Part shown: piece after piece, positions 38,052 to 45,735 of the stretch
Numbering within the stretch: the stretch's first letter is position 1
Layout: every line of letters starts with the position of its first letter
DNA from: Candidatus Stoquefichus sp. SB1
Lineage (GTDB): Bacteria > Bacillota_I > Bacilli_A > Erysipelotrichales > Coprobacillaceae
Length of the DNA stretch: 64,000 nucleotides
Assembly (NCBI RefSeq): GCF_001244545.1
Contig: NZ_LN852696.1
Coordinates: 620,001 to 684,000, forward strand
Direction: 5' to 3'
Program-made: the position numbers and the translations under genes
The notes under the pieces: model-generated
Databases searched by the model: none
What the model was told of the DNA's origin: nothing
What the model saw: the letters and a program-made list of their open reading frames with translations, nothing else

Positions 38052-39377
38052 ATGAAGGGGAAAACTATAAATAAAAAAGTAGTTATAGGTATAGGCATTT
38101 GTTTGATTGTTATAATGGTGATAATGTTTATGAAGCAATCAAGATTAAAATTAAAATCAACTGATTTTACCATTGAGTATGGACAAAATATTTCAATGAA
38201 TGTAGGTGATTATTTAGATATTGATCATGATAAAAATAAAGAAATGATTTTATCCAAGGCACAATTGAAGGTGAATATTCCTAATGAGAACGATAAAGAT
38301 TATCCTGCTGTTGGTGAGTACCCAGCTTCAATCATATTTGAAAATGATAAATTTGATTTTAAGATTTATGTAAAAGATACAACACCTCCCCAATTTAAAA
38401 CATTTAAAAATATTTGTGAAACACCATTGAATGTTAAACCTCAGTATGGTCAAATATATACTGCTGATGATTTATCAAAAGTCACTATAACTTGTGATGA
38501 AGATAATATCAAATATGATTCTATTGGTGAATATAAGACTATTATCAAAGCAATAGATGAATATCAGAATGAAACAACAAAAGAACTAATTGTCAAAGTC
38601 ACTCAGCCTATAACAAAATGTAAACAAAAAAATCTTTATATGCAAATTAATACAACTGCTTTATTGGAAGTTGAAGTAAAAGGAAAAGACAAACCAATAT
38701 TTCAGACAAATGATTCGAATATTATAACTGTTGATGAAAATGGAAAAATTACTGCCAAAAATGCCGGGAAGGGTACAATTACAGTTTCGGCAAATGGTCA
38801 AGTGGATAGATGTCAGGTTAATGTTCAACCGATTAAAAACAGTGATTATGTGAAAATTAAAGACTTTATTCCAAATATATTTATAGATCTGCGATATGCT
38901 TCATCAAACAACTTTACAGGACAAGTTATTTATTCATTTAAGGATGCTTATTTACGATATGGAACGGTCCAAAAACTGATGAAAGTTCAAAATGATTTAC
39001 AAAGTAAAGGTTATAGTCTTAAGATATGGGATGCATATCGACCTTTCTCAGCCCAAAAGAAATTGTGGCAGGTTGTTAGTGATTCGCGTTATGTTGCTAA
39101 TCCATCAAAAGGACCAAGAACACATAATTTAGGATATACTGTAGATATCACAATGGTTAAAAAAGATGGAACAGAAATCCCTATGCCAACCCAGTTTGAT
39201 GAATTCTCCAAAAAAGCTGATAGAGATTATCAAGATATTCATAATTCAGAGGCAGTCAATAATGTAAGGCTATTAGAAAAGACAATGTATCAATATGGAT
39301 TCGTTGGTTATCAAAATGAATGGTGGGATTATAGTGATACAAATACCTATTCATATGTGGATTTCCAGCCTAAATAG
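38052..39377 (+). CDS. Membrane-anchored VanX/M15-type D-Ala-D-Ala peptidase with Ig-like domains
   Basis: Extracytoplasmic wall enzyme, 441 residues. One N-terminal membrane helix (VVIGIGICLIVIMVIMFM) is followed by about 120 residues of beta-rich repeats and a bacterial Ig-like (BIG2) domain near 215-260 (FQTNDSNIITVDENGKITAK). The C-terminal 150 residues are a VanX-like dipeptidase: FIDLRYAS, WDAYRPFSAQKKL, RTHNLGYTVDIT (two zinc ligands) and NEWWDYSD. In classic VanX the last motif is EWWH; here the His zinc ligand is Asp. The ATG at 38052 has AAGGGGA upstream. The 37856-38051 gap holds nothing else evident. Confidence 0.8.
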   Translation: MKGKTINKKVVIGIGICLIVIMVIMFMKQSRLKLKSTDFTIEYGQNISMNVGDYLDIDHDKNKEMILSKAQLKVNIPNENDKDYPAVGEYPASIIFENDKFDFKIYVKDTTPPQFKTFKNICETPLNVKPQYGQIYTADDLSKVTITCDEDNIKYDSIGEYKTIIKAIDEYQNETTKELIVKVTQPITKCKQKNLYMQINTTALLEVEVKGKDKPIFQTNDSNIITVDENGKITAKNAGKGTITVSANGQVDRCQVNVQPIKNSDYVKIKDFIPNIFIDLRYASSNNFTGQVIYSFKDAYLRYGTVQKLMKVQNDLQSKGYSLKIWDAYRPFSAQKKLWQVVSDSRYVANPSKGPRTHNLGYTVDITMVKKDGTEIPMPTQFDEFSKKADRDYQDIHNSEAVNNVRLLEKTMYQYGFVGYQNEWWDYSDTNTYSYVDFQPK

Positions 39378-39444
39378 TGAATAATTTTAAAACATTATTG
39401 TTAGTTTTTTTAGAAAAGAAAGTAAATAAGAGTTATAGTTACAG

Positions 39445-39481
39445 GAGTATTAGATTTATTTAAAGTCTAATACTCTTTTTG
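39445..39481 (+). terminator. Terminator of VanX-like gene
   Basis: GAGTATTAGA pairs with TCTAATACTC across an 11-base loop, followed by five Ts. Confidence 0.88.
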
Positions 39482-39532
39482 TTTAGAATAATGAAACCTT
39501 TCTTCGATGTTTTCTTTTTTTATTGAGTATCT

Positions 39533-39588
39533 AAAAAGGAAGAATTAATTTCATTGATGATACAATGATTTTAAAACTTCCTTTCTTT
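39533..39588 (-). terminator. Terminator of DUF3788 gene (repeat copy B)
   Basis: On the minus strand AAAGGAAG pairs with CTTCCTTT, with inner TCATTG / CAATGA and a T-run after. It matches copy A at 37806 almost base for base in opposite orientation. Confidence 0.75.
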
Positions 39589-39653
39589 GATTTGTTTAAA
39601 AATGGTCATAATCAATATCATTTCTTATCTAATATACTATAATTAAGAATTCT

Positions 39654-40067
39654 TTAATCTGTACACTTGATTGATAAAAGTGTCTGAATATCCTTATACT
39701 GTTGTGAACATGTAACACGATAATGAATCCATCCACCATCACCACATGGATATTTCTTATCAATGAGTTCTTGAGTATCTTTTTGCATTTGATTATAAAT
39801 AGATTGAAATTGTTTGTCTGAAAGTCTCATCATAACTGTAAAAGCATTTTTCTCAGCAAAAATATTACATATAAGCTTTTTCTTTTTTCGATGAGCAATT
39901 GCCCACCCATAATGCTTTCCATAAGGAAATACAATTGTTTGTACAGTATCATAGGTGTTTGTTAACCATTCATTGATCATAGTAAATAATTCTGCATTTT
40001 CTTCGCAATAAGTTGTCATGTCTGTGATTGATGGAACAACTTGTTTGTCTAACATTCTCTCGTACAT
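39654..40067 (-). CDS. DUF3788-family protein
   Basis: Cytoplasmic protein of 137 residues. It shows the DUF3788 pattern: an aromatic-rich middle, YGWAIAHRKKKKLICNIFAE, then NAFTVMMRLSDKQ and the C-terminal GGWIHYRVTCSQQYKDIQTLL. Function of the family is unknown. GAAAGGAG lies before the ATG at 40067. It is isolated, with the invertible segment upstream; a leftward promoter at 40348 would reach it if not stopped by the hairpin at 40183. Confidence 0.72.
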   Translation of the reverse strand: MYERMLDKQVVPSITDMTTYCEENAELFTMINEWLTNTYDTVQTIVFPYGKHYGWAIAHRKKKKLICNIFAEKNAFTVMMRLSDKQFQSIYNQMQKDTQELIDKKYPCGDGGWIHYRVTCSQQYKDIQTLLSIKCTD

Positions 40068-40182
40068 TTGTGCTCCTTTCTTATTTTGTTTTTTGATTAA
40101 GAATAGATTTTTTATAATAAATATTTTATGATAAAAAGGCATGTGTGTCTATAGATTTGAATGACAACATCTTTTTTGGTAC

Positions 40183-40229
40183 AAAAAAAGTATCATTTTT
40201 CTTTTTTAGTAGTAAAAAGATACTTTTTA
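40183..40229. terminator. Bidirectional terminator beside the invertible segment
   Basis: AAAAAGTATC pairs with GATACTTTTT, with inner T/A-rich pairing. T-runs follow on both strands. On the minus strand it stands between the leftward promoter at 40348 and the DUF3788 gene. Confidence 0.75.
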
Positions 40230-40274
40230 TATGATATATAGATAAAGTTTATATAGTGTATCAGTTTGATTATC

Positions 40275-40301
40275 TTTCTTGAAGTATCCTAATATAAGAA
40301 A
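40275..40301 (+). repeat. Left inverted site of the invertible segment (27 bp)
   Basis: Arms TTTCTT and AAGAAA surround the core AGTATCCTA. The reverse complement of the site at 41674-41700 agrees at 23 of 27 positions, with identical arms and core. The structure, two short inverted arms around an asymmetric core, is that of a tyrosine-recombinase crossover site. Confidence 0.85.
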
Positions 40302-40347
40302 GATATTTATATATCTATACTATAAGGAATCATTCATTATTTATTAC

Positions 40348-40376
40348 ATTTTATGAAATATATGACTCTTTGTCAA
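40348..40376 (-). promoter_or_regulatory. Strong leftward promoter inside the invertible segment
   Basis: On the minus strand TTGACA (40371-40376) and TAAAAT (40348-40353) are separated by 17 bases, a near-consensus promoter. It points away from the recombinase and the capsule operon, out over the left site toward the terminator at 40183. The remaining 40305-40495 sequence is AT-rich with no other gene. Confidence 0.8.
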
Positions 40377-40495
40377 GGTATTAATGTTAATCGTGTGATG
40401 AAAATATGACAAATTAATAAGTATGACTCATTATTTATAACAAATCAAATTTATTTATCGTCAATATTCTCGTCATTGGAAAGGAGGTGTTAATA

Positions 40496-41623
40496 ATGCC
40501 AAGGCGAGGAGAAAATATATATAAAAGAAAAGACGGAAGATGGGAAGGTCGATTTATTATTGACAGAGATGTATCTGGTAAAGCAAAATATAAATCTATA
40601 TATGGAAAAAGTTATAGTGATATTAAAAGAAAGTTAGAAATTGCAAAACAGAACTCAATATCTCTACAATATTTTCATGAATATCATTTTTCTTTATTTT
40701 GTATAGAATGGCTAAAAGAACATCGTAAAAACATTAAAGAATCAACATATATAAAATATTATAACATTATATATATGTATATTATTCCTGATTTAGGTGA
40801 AATTCAATTCAATAAAATATCTATTCAGATGATGAATCAATTTATTCAAAAATTATTAAATCAAGGTTCCCAAAATGGTCAAGGTTTATCAACGAAATCA
40901 GTAGCAGATGTTATTTCAGTATTCAAAAATATAATGAGATATATTGAATGCTATTATGGTCATATCCATTTTGATTATCATCAAATGACAGTCAAACAAA
41001 ACAAAGAAAAACGCATGAGAATTTTAAACTCTCAAGAACAACAAAAGCTATGCCAGTATATTTTAGGACATCAAACACTTATTCATTTAGGAATACTACT
41101 AGCACTTTCAACTGGAATACGAATTGGAGAATTGTGTGCATTAAGATGGGATCATATTTATCTTGATGAGGAAGAACTTATCATTGATAGAACAATGCAA
41201 CGTATTCAAAATAAAGATAATAACAATAACAAAAAAACCAAAATCATCATTACAACTCCCAAAAGTCAATGTTCCATAAGACGAATTCCTATTCCTCAAG
41301 ATCTCATTCAATTATTAAAACCATTTGAATGTCATCAAAATGAGTTCTTTTTAACTGGAGATATAGAAAAGTACATAGAACCTAGATGTTTAGAAAATAA
41401 ATTTAAAGTTTTAATGCAACAAAATAATATTGAAAATATGCATTTTCATGCATTAAGACATACTTTTGCAACAAAATGTATTGAACTAGGTTTTGATGTG
41501 AAATGTTTAAGTGAAATATTAGGACATGCAAATGTCAATATTACACTTAACAAATATGTTCATCCTTCATTTGCTTTAAAACGTGATTATATGAATAAAA
41601 TCAATCAGTTAATTAACGTCTAA
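40496..41623 (+). CDS. Tyrosine recombinase/integrase, likely DNA invertase of the segment
   Basis: Site-specific recombinase of 375 residues. An N-terminal AP2-like arm-binding region (GENIYKRKDGRWEGRFI) and a SAM-like core-binding domain (about 65-165) precede the catalytic domain. Catalytic residues are visible: Arg in TGIRIGELCALRW, Lys/SxRxIP in SQCSIRRIPIP, HxxR in HALRHTFATK, then LGHANVNITLNKYVH with the second His and nucleophile Tyr. GGAGGTG precedes the ATG at 40496; the frame begins MPRRGENIYK. It lies entirely between two inverted 27-bp sites and directly upstream of CpsC/CpsD genes. No phage genes are near, favouring an invertase role. Confidence 0.92.
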   Translation: MPRRGENIYKRKDGRWEGRFIIDRDVSGKAKYKSIYGKSYSDIKRKLEIAKQNSISLQYFHEYHFSLFCIEWLKEHRKNIKESTYIKYYNIIYMYIIPDLGEIQFNKISIQMMNQFIQKLLNQGSQNGQGLSTKSVADVISVFKNIMRYIECYYGHIHFDYHQMTVKQNKEKRMRILNSQEQQKLCQYILGHQTLIHLGILLALSTGIRIGELCALRWDHIYLDEEELIIDRTMQRIQNKDNNNNKKTKIIITTPKSQCSIRRIPIPQDLIQLLKPFECHQNEFFLTGDIEKYIEPRCLENKFKVLMQQNNIENMHFHALRHTFATKCIELGFDVKCLSEILGHANVNITLNKYVHPSFALKRDYMNKINQLINV

Positions 41624-41673
41624 AATATGGTCATTGATTAAAAAAAGTTTATATATCAAGAAAATTATCAATG

Positions 41674-41700
41674 TTTCTTAGAGTAGGATACTCTAAGAAA
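41674..41700 (-). repeat. Right inverted site of the invertible segment (27 bp)
   Basis: TTTCTTAGAGTA, GGA and TACTCTAAGAAA form a near-perfect palindrome. Its central TAGGATACT is the reverse complement of the left site's AGTATCCTA. As RNA it would be a 12-bp hairpin without a T-run, so it is not a good terminator. Confidence 0.85.
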
Positions 41701-41742
41701 ACGAATTTTATTCATTAATTGAAAAAAGAGGGGAATGATAGG

Positions 41743-42483
41743 ATGGATATACAGACGGACCAATATGATGATGAAATTGAGATAGATTTAAAAGCTTTAT
41801 TTTTACATGTCAAACATTATTGGTATGTTGTTGTGATAACTTCTTTGATAGGTATTCTTTGTGCAGGTATTTATTTATGGAAGTTTGAAGTTCCACAATA
41901 TGAAGCCAATTCAATGATTTATATGAGAGGATCGAAAACTTCAGTTTCTTTACAAGATTTACAAATCGGTTCTGAATTAACAAACGATTATGAAATTATT
42001 TTAAAAAGTCGTCCCATTTTAGAGAAAGTTATTAAAAAATTAGATTTAACAATGAGTTATGTTGAATTAGGACAATGTATTCAAATTTCTAATCCTACTA
42101 ATACTAGAATTCTAAAAATGACTGTGACAACTGATGATGCAATTATGTCAAAGAAAATTGCTGATACACTAGCCAGTTATGGTATGGATAGTATTAAAGA
42201 AATTGATTCTAAACAACCTTATTTGGTTGAAAATGCGATAGTCAATAATCAAAAAGTGAATACATCACCCAAGATTGTTTTTTTAATGGGCTTATTATTG
42301 GGATGTTTTGTTGGTGTTGGTGCCTTATTTGTTCAATTTATTGCTAATGATAAAATTTGTTCAGTTGATGATGTTGAGAAATCGTTAGGTATTCCTGTTT
42401 TAGCAGCAGTTGTAGAAAGTAAGGTTATTAAAAGAGAAAAAAGAAATGCACGTAAAGTGATTGGACAGAAGGTGCTGCAATGA
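41743..42483 (+). CDS. Polysaccharide co-polymerase, Wzz/CpsC type
   Basis: Membrane protein of 246 residues that sets chain length of capsular or exopolysaccharide and activates the CpsD kinase. One membrane helix lies near residue 30 (YWYVVVITSLIGILCAGIYL) and another near 185 (IVFLMGLLLGCFVGVGALFV), with an external domain between (YEANSMIYMRGSK...). This is the standard Wzz layout. AGAGGGG precedes the ATG at 41743. It is 42 bases from the right inverted site and overlaps the kinase gene by four bases. Confidence 0.9.
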   Translation: MDIQTDQYDDEIEIDLKALFLHVKHYWYVVVITSLIGILCAGIYLWKFEVPQYEANSMIYMRGSKTSVSLQDLQIGSELTNDYEIILKSRPILEKVIKKLDLTMSYVELGQCIQISNPTNTRILKMTVTTDDAIMSKKIADTLASYGMDSIKEIDSKQPYLVENAIVNNQKVNTSPKIVFLMGLLLGCFVGVGALFVQFIANDKICSVDDVEKSLGIPVLAAVVESKVIKREKRNARKVIGQKVLQ

Positions 42484-43148
42484 AATTAGGAAAAGCTGAA
42501 ATTAAGAAAAGACATGATGATAAGTTTCTTTTGGAATCTTTTAAAACGCTTAGAACCAATCTCTTGTATACAAAAGATATGAATACTATTGCAATTACAA
42601 GTGCAACACCTAATGAAGGAAAGACAACTTCGGCATTCTATTTAGCGAAAAGTTATGTTGAAATAGGTAAGAAAGTTGTTTTAATTGATTGTGATTTAAG
42701 AAAAGCAAGTTTAAGAAAATTTTTTACTGTACGGGAAAAAACAACAGGAATAAGTGATTTTTTGAGTCAGCAGACACAAGATTTTTTATATGAAACAAGT
42801 GAAGAAAATTTATATGTTATTTTTGCAGGTAAAGTTCCACCTAATCCTACAGAATTATTGACGGGTTCAATGTTTGAAAAGCTTATTGAAACCCTGAAAC
42901 AGGAGTTTGATATTATTATTATTGATACTTCACCAATGAGTGCAGGAATTGATGCAACAATTGTAGGTAGAGTAGTTGATGGTATTGTTCTTGTGATACG
43001 TAATAACTTTGTTAAAAAACATACTGTTCAACGAGTGAAAAAAGAATTAGAGAGAAATGATTGTCGGGTTGTAGGTGCAGTATTGAATAGAATTGAAAAA
43101 CATCAGGCTGATTATTATGAGTATGGGTATGGCGAATACTACAAATAA
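42480..43148 (+). CDS. Tyrosine-protein kinase, CpsD/BY-kinase type
   Basis: Cytoplasmic bacterial tyrosine kinase of 222 residues. Walker A is TPNEGKTTSAFYLAKSY near residue 42, Walker A' VVLIDCDLRKASLRKFF, and Walker B DIIIIDTSPM. The C-terminus is a tyrosine cluster, YYEYGYGEYYK, the autophosphorylation site. It works with the CpsC-type protein upstream to control polysaccharide length and export. Four-base overlap upstream. The tyrosine-coding end overlaps the start of the LCP gene in another frame. Confidence 0.93.
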   Translation: MKLGKAEIKKRHDDKFLLESFKTLRTNLLYTKDMNTIAITSATPNEGKTTSAFYLAKSYVEIGKKVVLIDCDLRKASLRKFFTVREKTTGISDFLSQQTQDFLYETSEENLYVIFAGKVPPNPTELLTGSMFEKLIETLKQEFDIIIIDTSPMSAGIDATIVGRVVDGIVLVIRNNFVKKHTVQRVKKELERNDCRVVGAVLNRIEKHQADYYEYGYGEYYK

Positions 43149-44109
43149 GTATAAATTATTCATTGCTGTTATTATTGCTGTGCTATGTTGTGCTGTTGTA
43201 GGAATTGTGATTGTGAGTACAAATGGAGATGTTGAAAGTGAAACAATTGATGATGATGTGAATAGTTATCAGCTTATAACAATTCATAATCAGAATTATC
43301 AATTTAATTCGGATTTAGAATTGGTTTTGTTTTTAGGGATTGATACTGTTCAAAATAATGAAGTCGGTCAATCTGATACAATTCAATTACTTCTCATGGA
43401 TCAAGCCCAGAAAAACATGAAAATATTATCCTTATCAAGGGATATTATGACCGATATACGTGTTTTTAATGCTTCAGGGGAAGAGTTAGGATGGAAACAG
43501 CAGCATCTTGGATTAGCATATTCTTATGGTCAGACATCAGAGCAAGGCTGTCAATTAACTATAGATGCTATTTCTAAAATGCTTGGAGATATTCCTATTA
43601 TTAATTATGCAGCTATGAATATGAATTCTATTAAAGATTTACAAAATATTGTAGGAACATTGTCAATTGACTTAACAGAAGATTATAGCGCATTTAACTC
43701 TCAATGGAAAAAAGGAAAAACAATTCAATTAAAGCCTGAAGATGCTGAAAAGTTTTTAAGAACAAGAGATACACAAATGGACTATTCTAATACATTGAGA
43801 ATGGAAAAACATAAAGTTTATATAGAGGCTTATTTAGAGCAATTAAAGAGGATGTTAAAAGATGATTTTCAACAAGTGATTCAAAGATTATATCACTTTT
43901 ATGAAAATACAGTTACGAATATAACTTTAGAAGAAATTTCAGATTATGCTGAAATGGTTATGAATTACCAAATTGATTATGAACAATCCTTTTATACTAT
44001 AGAAGGTAAAGAACAAGTAGGGAAATATCATGATGAGGTTATAATTGATCAAAATCAATTACAAGATCTCAAATTAAAATTGTTTTACAAAAAGGAGAGA
44101 GAAAAATGA
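43117..44109 (+). CDS. LytR-CpsA-Psr (LCP) family glycopolymer ligase
   Basis: Membrane-anchored enzyme of about 330 residues that attaches teichoic acid or capsule polymers to peptidoglycan. A single helix near the start (KLFIAVIIAVLCCAVVGIVI) is followed by the LCP domain: LFLGIDTVQ, SDTIQLLLMDQAQKN, ILSLSRDIMTDI with the key Arg-Asp, and FLRTRDTQMDY. Several ATGs (43117, 43123, 43129) overlap the CpsD tyrosine codons; I chose 43117, with AGG nine bases upstream. A four-base overlap leads into the next gene. Confidence 0.88.
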   Translation: MSMGMANTTNKYKLFIAVIIAVLCCAVVGIVIVSTNGDVESETIDDDVNSYQLITIHNQNYQFNSDLELVLFLGIDTVQNNEVGQSDTIQLLLMDQAQKNMKILSLSRDIMTDIRVFNASGEELGWKQQHLGLAYSYGQTSEQGCQLTIDAISKMLGDIPIINYAAMNMNSIKDLQNIVGTLSIDLTEDYSAFNSQWKKGKTIQLKPEDAEKFLRTRDTQMDYSNTLRMEKHKVYIEAYLEQLKRMLKDDFQQVIQRLYHFYENTVTNITLEEISDYAEMVMNYQIDYEQSFYTIEGKEQVGKYHDEVIIDQNQLQDLKLKLFYKKEREK

Positions 44110-44810
44110 AGAAATTAACAAAAGTCGTAGCAGTTGTGATGACATTGTGCATTTGTTTAACACCAGTATTTGCAAAGCCAAGTATTTCACACAACGGAAC
44201 TATAGACACTAAAGAAATTTTAATAGATGGAAAGAAAGTTGATGCAAATCAGGTGACTGCTGGTTTTAAAAGTGATTTTTCATCTGTTGTCATTAAAAAA
44301 GAGATAGTAGAAGCTATCAAACAAATCAATGCAGAGCCTGAAAAATTAGTGGAAATCTTGAATTCTACAAATACACAAGTACAAGGTTTAAATGGTTTGA
44401 AATTAGAAGAATTAGAAGTTTTAACACAAGTTCAAGATTTAACACTTATTGATAAAACAACAGGTGAACCAATGAAAGATGTTAAAAATGTTACAATTAC
44501 TTGGGAAGTTCCTAATTTAGTAAAAGGATTAGGAGATGTTAAAATTCTTCATTATAGTACAGTTCGTAATGTATGGGAAATTTTAACACCTACAAGCATT
44601 GATTTTGCTACAAATTCAATTACACAGTATTTCCAGGATTTATCACCAGTTGCAGTTGTTTATGTACCTTCTACAGATGATGGTGGTCTAGGTTCAAAAC
44701 CAAATAAACCAGCAACAGCGGATACAAGTGTCATTGCACCGATTGCAGTTGTATGTGTTATATCAGGGGTTTTAGCTTTGACGTTGTTAAAAAAGAAATA
44801 TGAAAAATAA
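44106..44810 (+). CDS. Secreted surface protein with sortase-like C-terminal signal
   Basis: Exported protein of 234 residues. A signal peptide (KVVAVVMTLCICLTPVFAKP) is cleaved near residue 24. The mature part is a beta-rich domain of unknown family. The C-terminus reads KPATADTSVIAPIAVVCVIS, then a hydrophobic stretch ending in LLKKKYEK, the layout of a cell-wall sorting signal with KPATAD in place of LPxTG. A GGAGAG site precedes the ATG. Last gene of the capsule-type operon; perhaps a wall-anchored partner of the polysaccharide. Confidence 0.7.
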   Translation: MKKLTKVVAVVMTLCICLTPVFAKPSISHNGTIDTKEILIDGKKVDANQVTAGFKSDFSSVVIKKEIVEAIKQINAEPEKLVEILNSTNTQVQGLNGLKLEELEVLTQVQDLTLIDKTTGEPMKDVKNVTITWEVPNLVKGLGDVKILHYSTVRNVWEILTPTSIDFATNSITQYFQDLSPVAVVYVPSTDDGGLGSKPNKPATADTSVIAPIAVVCVISGVLALTLLKKKYEK

Positions 44811-44859
44811 ATAGATTTATAAAATCTGATATGATATATGAGGGTTGTTCAATATGTAT

Positions 44860-44892
44860 AATAAAAGAGTGATGTGAGTCACTCTTTTATTG
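44860..44892. terminator. Bidirectional terminator between surface protein and catalase
   Basis: AATAAAAGAGTGA pairs exactly with TCACTCTTTTATT around TGTGAG, serving both convergent genes. Confidence 0.85.
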
Positions 44893-44913
44893 TATATAAT
44901 TGTCGTTAAATAT

Positions 44914-45588
44914 TTAGAATTTATCAAGATTAAAGCTTGGTGGAACATCATTAGGATCAAAGTTTTGTCCATCTAAATTAGATAAGTCAAAATAGATACG
45001 TGAATCTTTTGTGACTCCCCAATTTTGTTGAGAACGTGCAGATTCCTGAATTTTATTAAATGCCTGTCTAAACATTGTATTGTGTGCTTCTTCACGATTT
45101 AATAAGAAATCAATTGTTTCTCTAACTCCTTGATCATCAATTTGACGATAAAGATTTTCATAAACAACTTTTGCACGTTGTTCTGATGCAATGTCTGATA
45201 AGATATCAGCAGCTAAATCACCTGTTTCATTAACATATGCAGCAGTCCATAAATAGCCAGATGCATTTGCTAACATAGGTGTAAGTCCTGATAAGACATG
45301 GGCTTCAACACTACCAATTGTAGCATCTTGAGCACATGGCTGACCACCATTTAATAAATTGATTAATTCAGCAATCATTTCTAAATGACATAATTCTTCA
45401 GTTGCAATATCCAAGAATAAATCTCTTATTTCTTTATCTCGAATTCTAAAACTTTGTGCAAAATATTGCATAGCAGCTTTTAATTCTCCCTGTGGGCCAC
45501 CTAATTGTTCTTGTAAGAGTGTTGCATAATTAGGATTAGGTTTATCCACTTTAACAGGATGTAAATAACGACTTTCATATTTAAACAT
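44914..45588 (-). CDS. Manganese catalase family protein
   Basis: Di-manganese, ferritin-like protein of 224 residues that breaks down hydrogen peroxide; related to spore-coat CotJC. Metal-binding Glu/His are in GELKAAMQYFAQSF, ATEELCHLEMIAEL, VNETGDLAADILSDIASEQRA, and NREEAHNTMF. The start at 45588 has GAGGTGATTACT upstream; a GTG nine bases earlier is rejected. It stands alone, with its 5' end facing the YitT-type gene. Confidence 0.92.
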   Translation of the reverse strand: MFKYESRYLHPVKVDKPNPNYATLLQEQLGGPQGELKAAMQYFAQSFRIRDKEIRDLFLDIATEELCHLEMIAELINLLNGGQPCAQDATIGSVEAHVLSGLTPMLANASGYLWTAAYVNETGDLAADILSDIASEQRAKVVYENLYRQIDDQGVRETIDFLLNREEAHNTMFRQAFNKIQESARSQQNWGVTKDSRIYFDLSNLDGQNFDPNDVPPSFNLDKF

Positions 45589-45695
45589 AGTAATCACCTC
45601 ATATATATTATTTACATGTTTTAGGAATATATACTGTTGAACTTTTTAATATGTGTTTATTTTTATCAATTATTGTCATCATAATGATCAATCCA

Positions 45696-45704
45696 TGTTA
45701 TAAT
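45696..45704 (+). promoter_or_regulatory. Extended -10 promoter of YitT-type gene
   Basis: TGT followed by TATAAT, 31 bases before the ATG. TTGTCA lies 20 bases upstream, too far for a standard -35. Confidence 0.5.
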
Positions 45705-45735
45705 ATCAATCGGTTTAAAGAATGGAGGAATTTTC

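Larger units (their letters stand above)
40275..41700. other. Predicted invertible DNA segment (about 1.4 kb) carrying its own recombinase
   Basis: Two 27-bp inverted sites at 40275 and 41674 bound a segment that contains a tyrosine-recombinase gene (40496-41623) and a strong leftward promoter (40348-40376). Inversion would carry the promoter to about 41599-41627 facing the capsule-type operon that starts at 41743. As assembled, no promoter is evident between the right site and that operon, so this orientation may be 'off' or express only by read-through from the recombinase gene. Inversion itself is inferred, not observed. Confidence 0.75.

Noticed and set aside
40496-41623. Recombinase as a prophage or ICE integrase
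   Set aside because: No phage, conjugation or attachment-site tRNA genes are nearby, while inverted sites flank the gene and a capsule operon follows.
41674-41700. Palindrome as an ordinary terminator of the recombinase gene
   Set aside because: There is no T-run after it, and its core matches the left site in inverted orientation.
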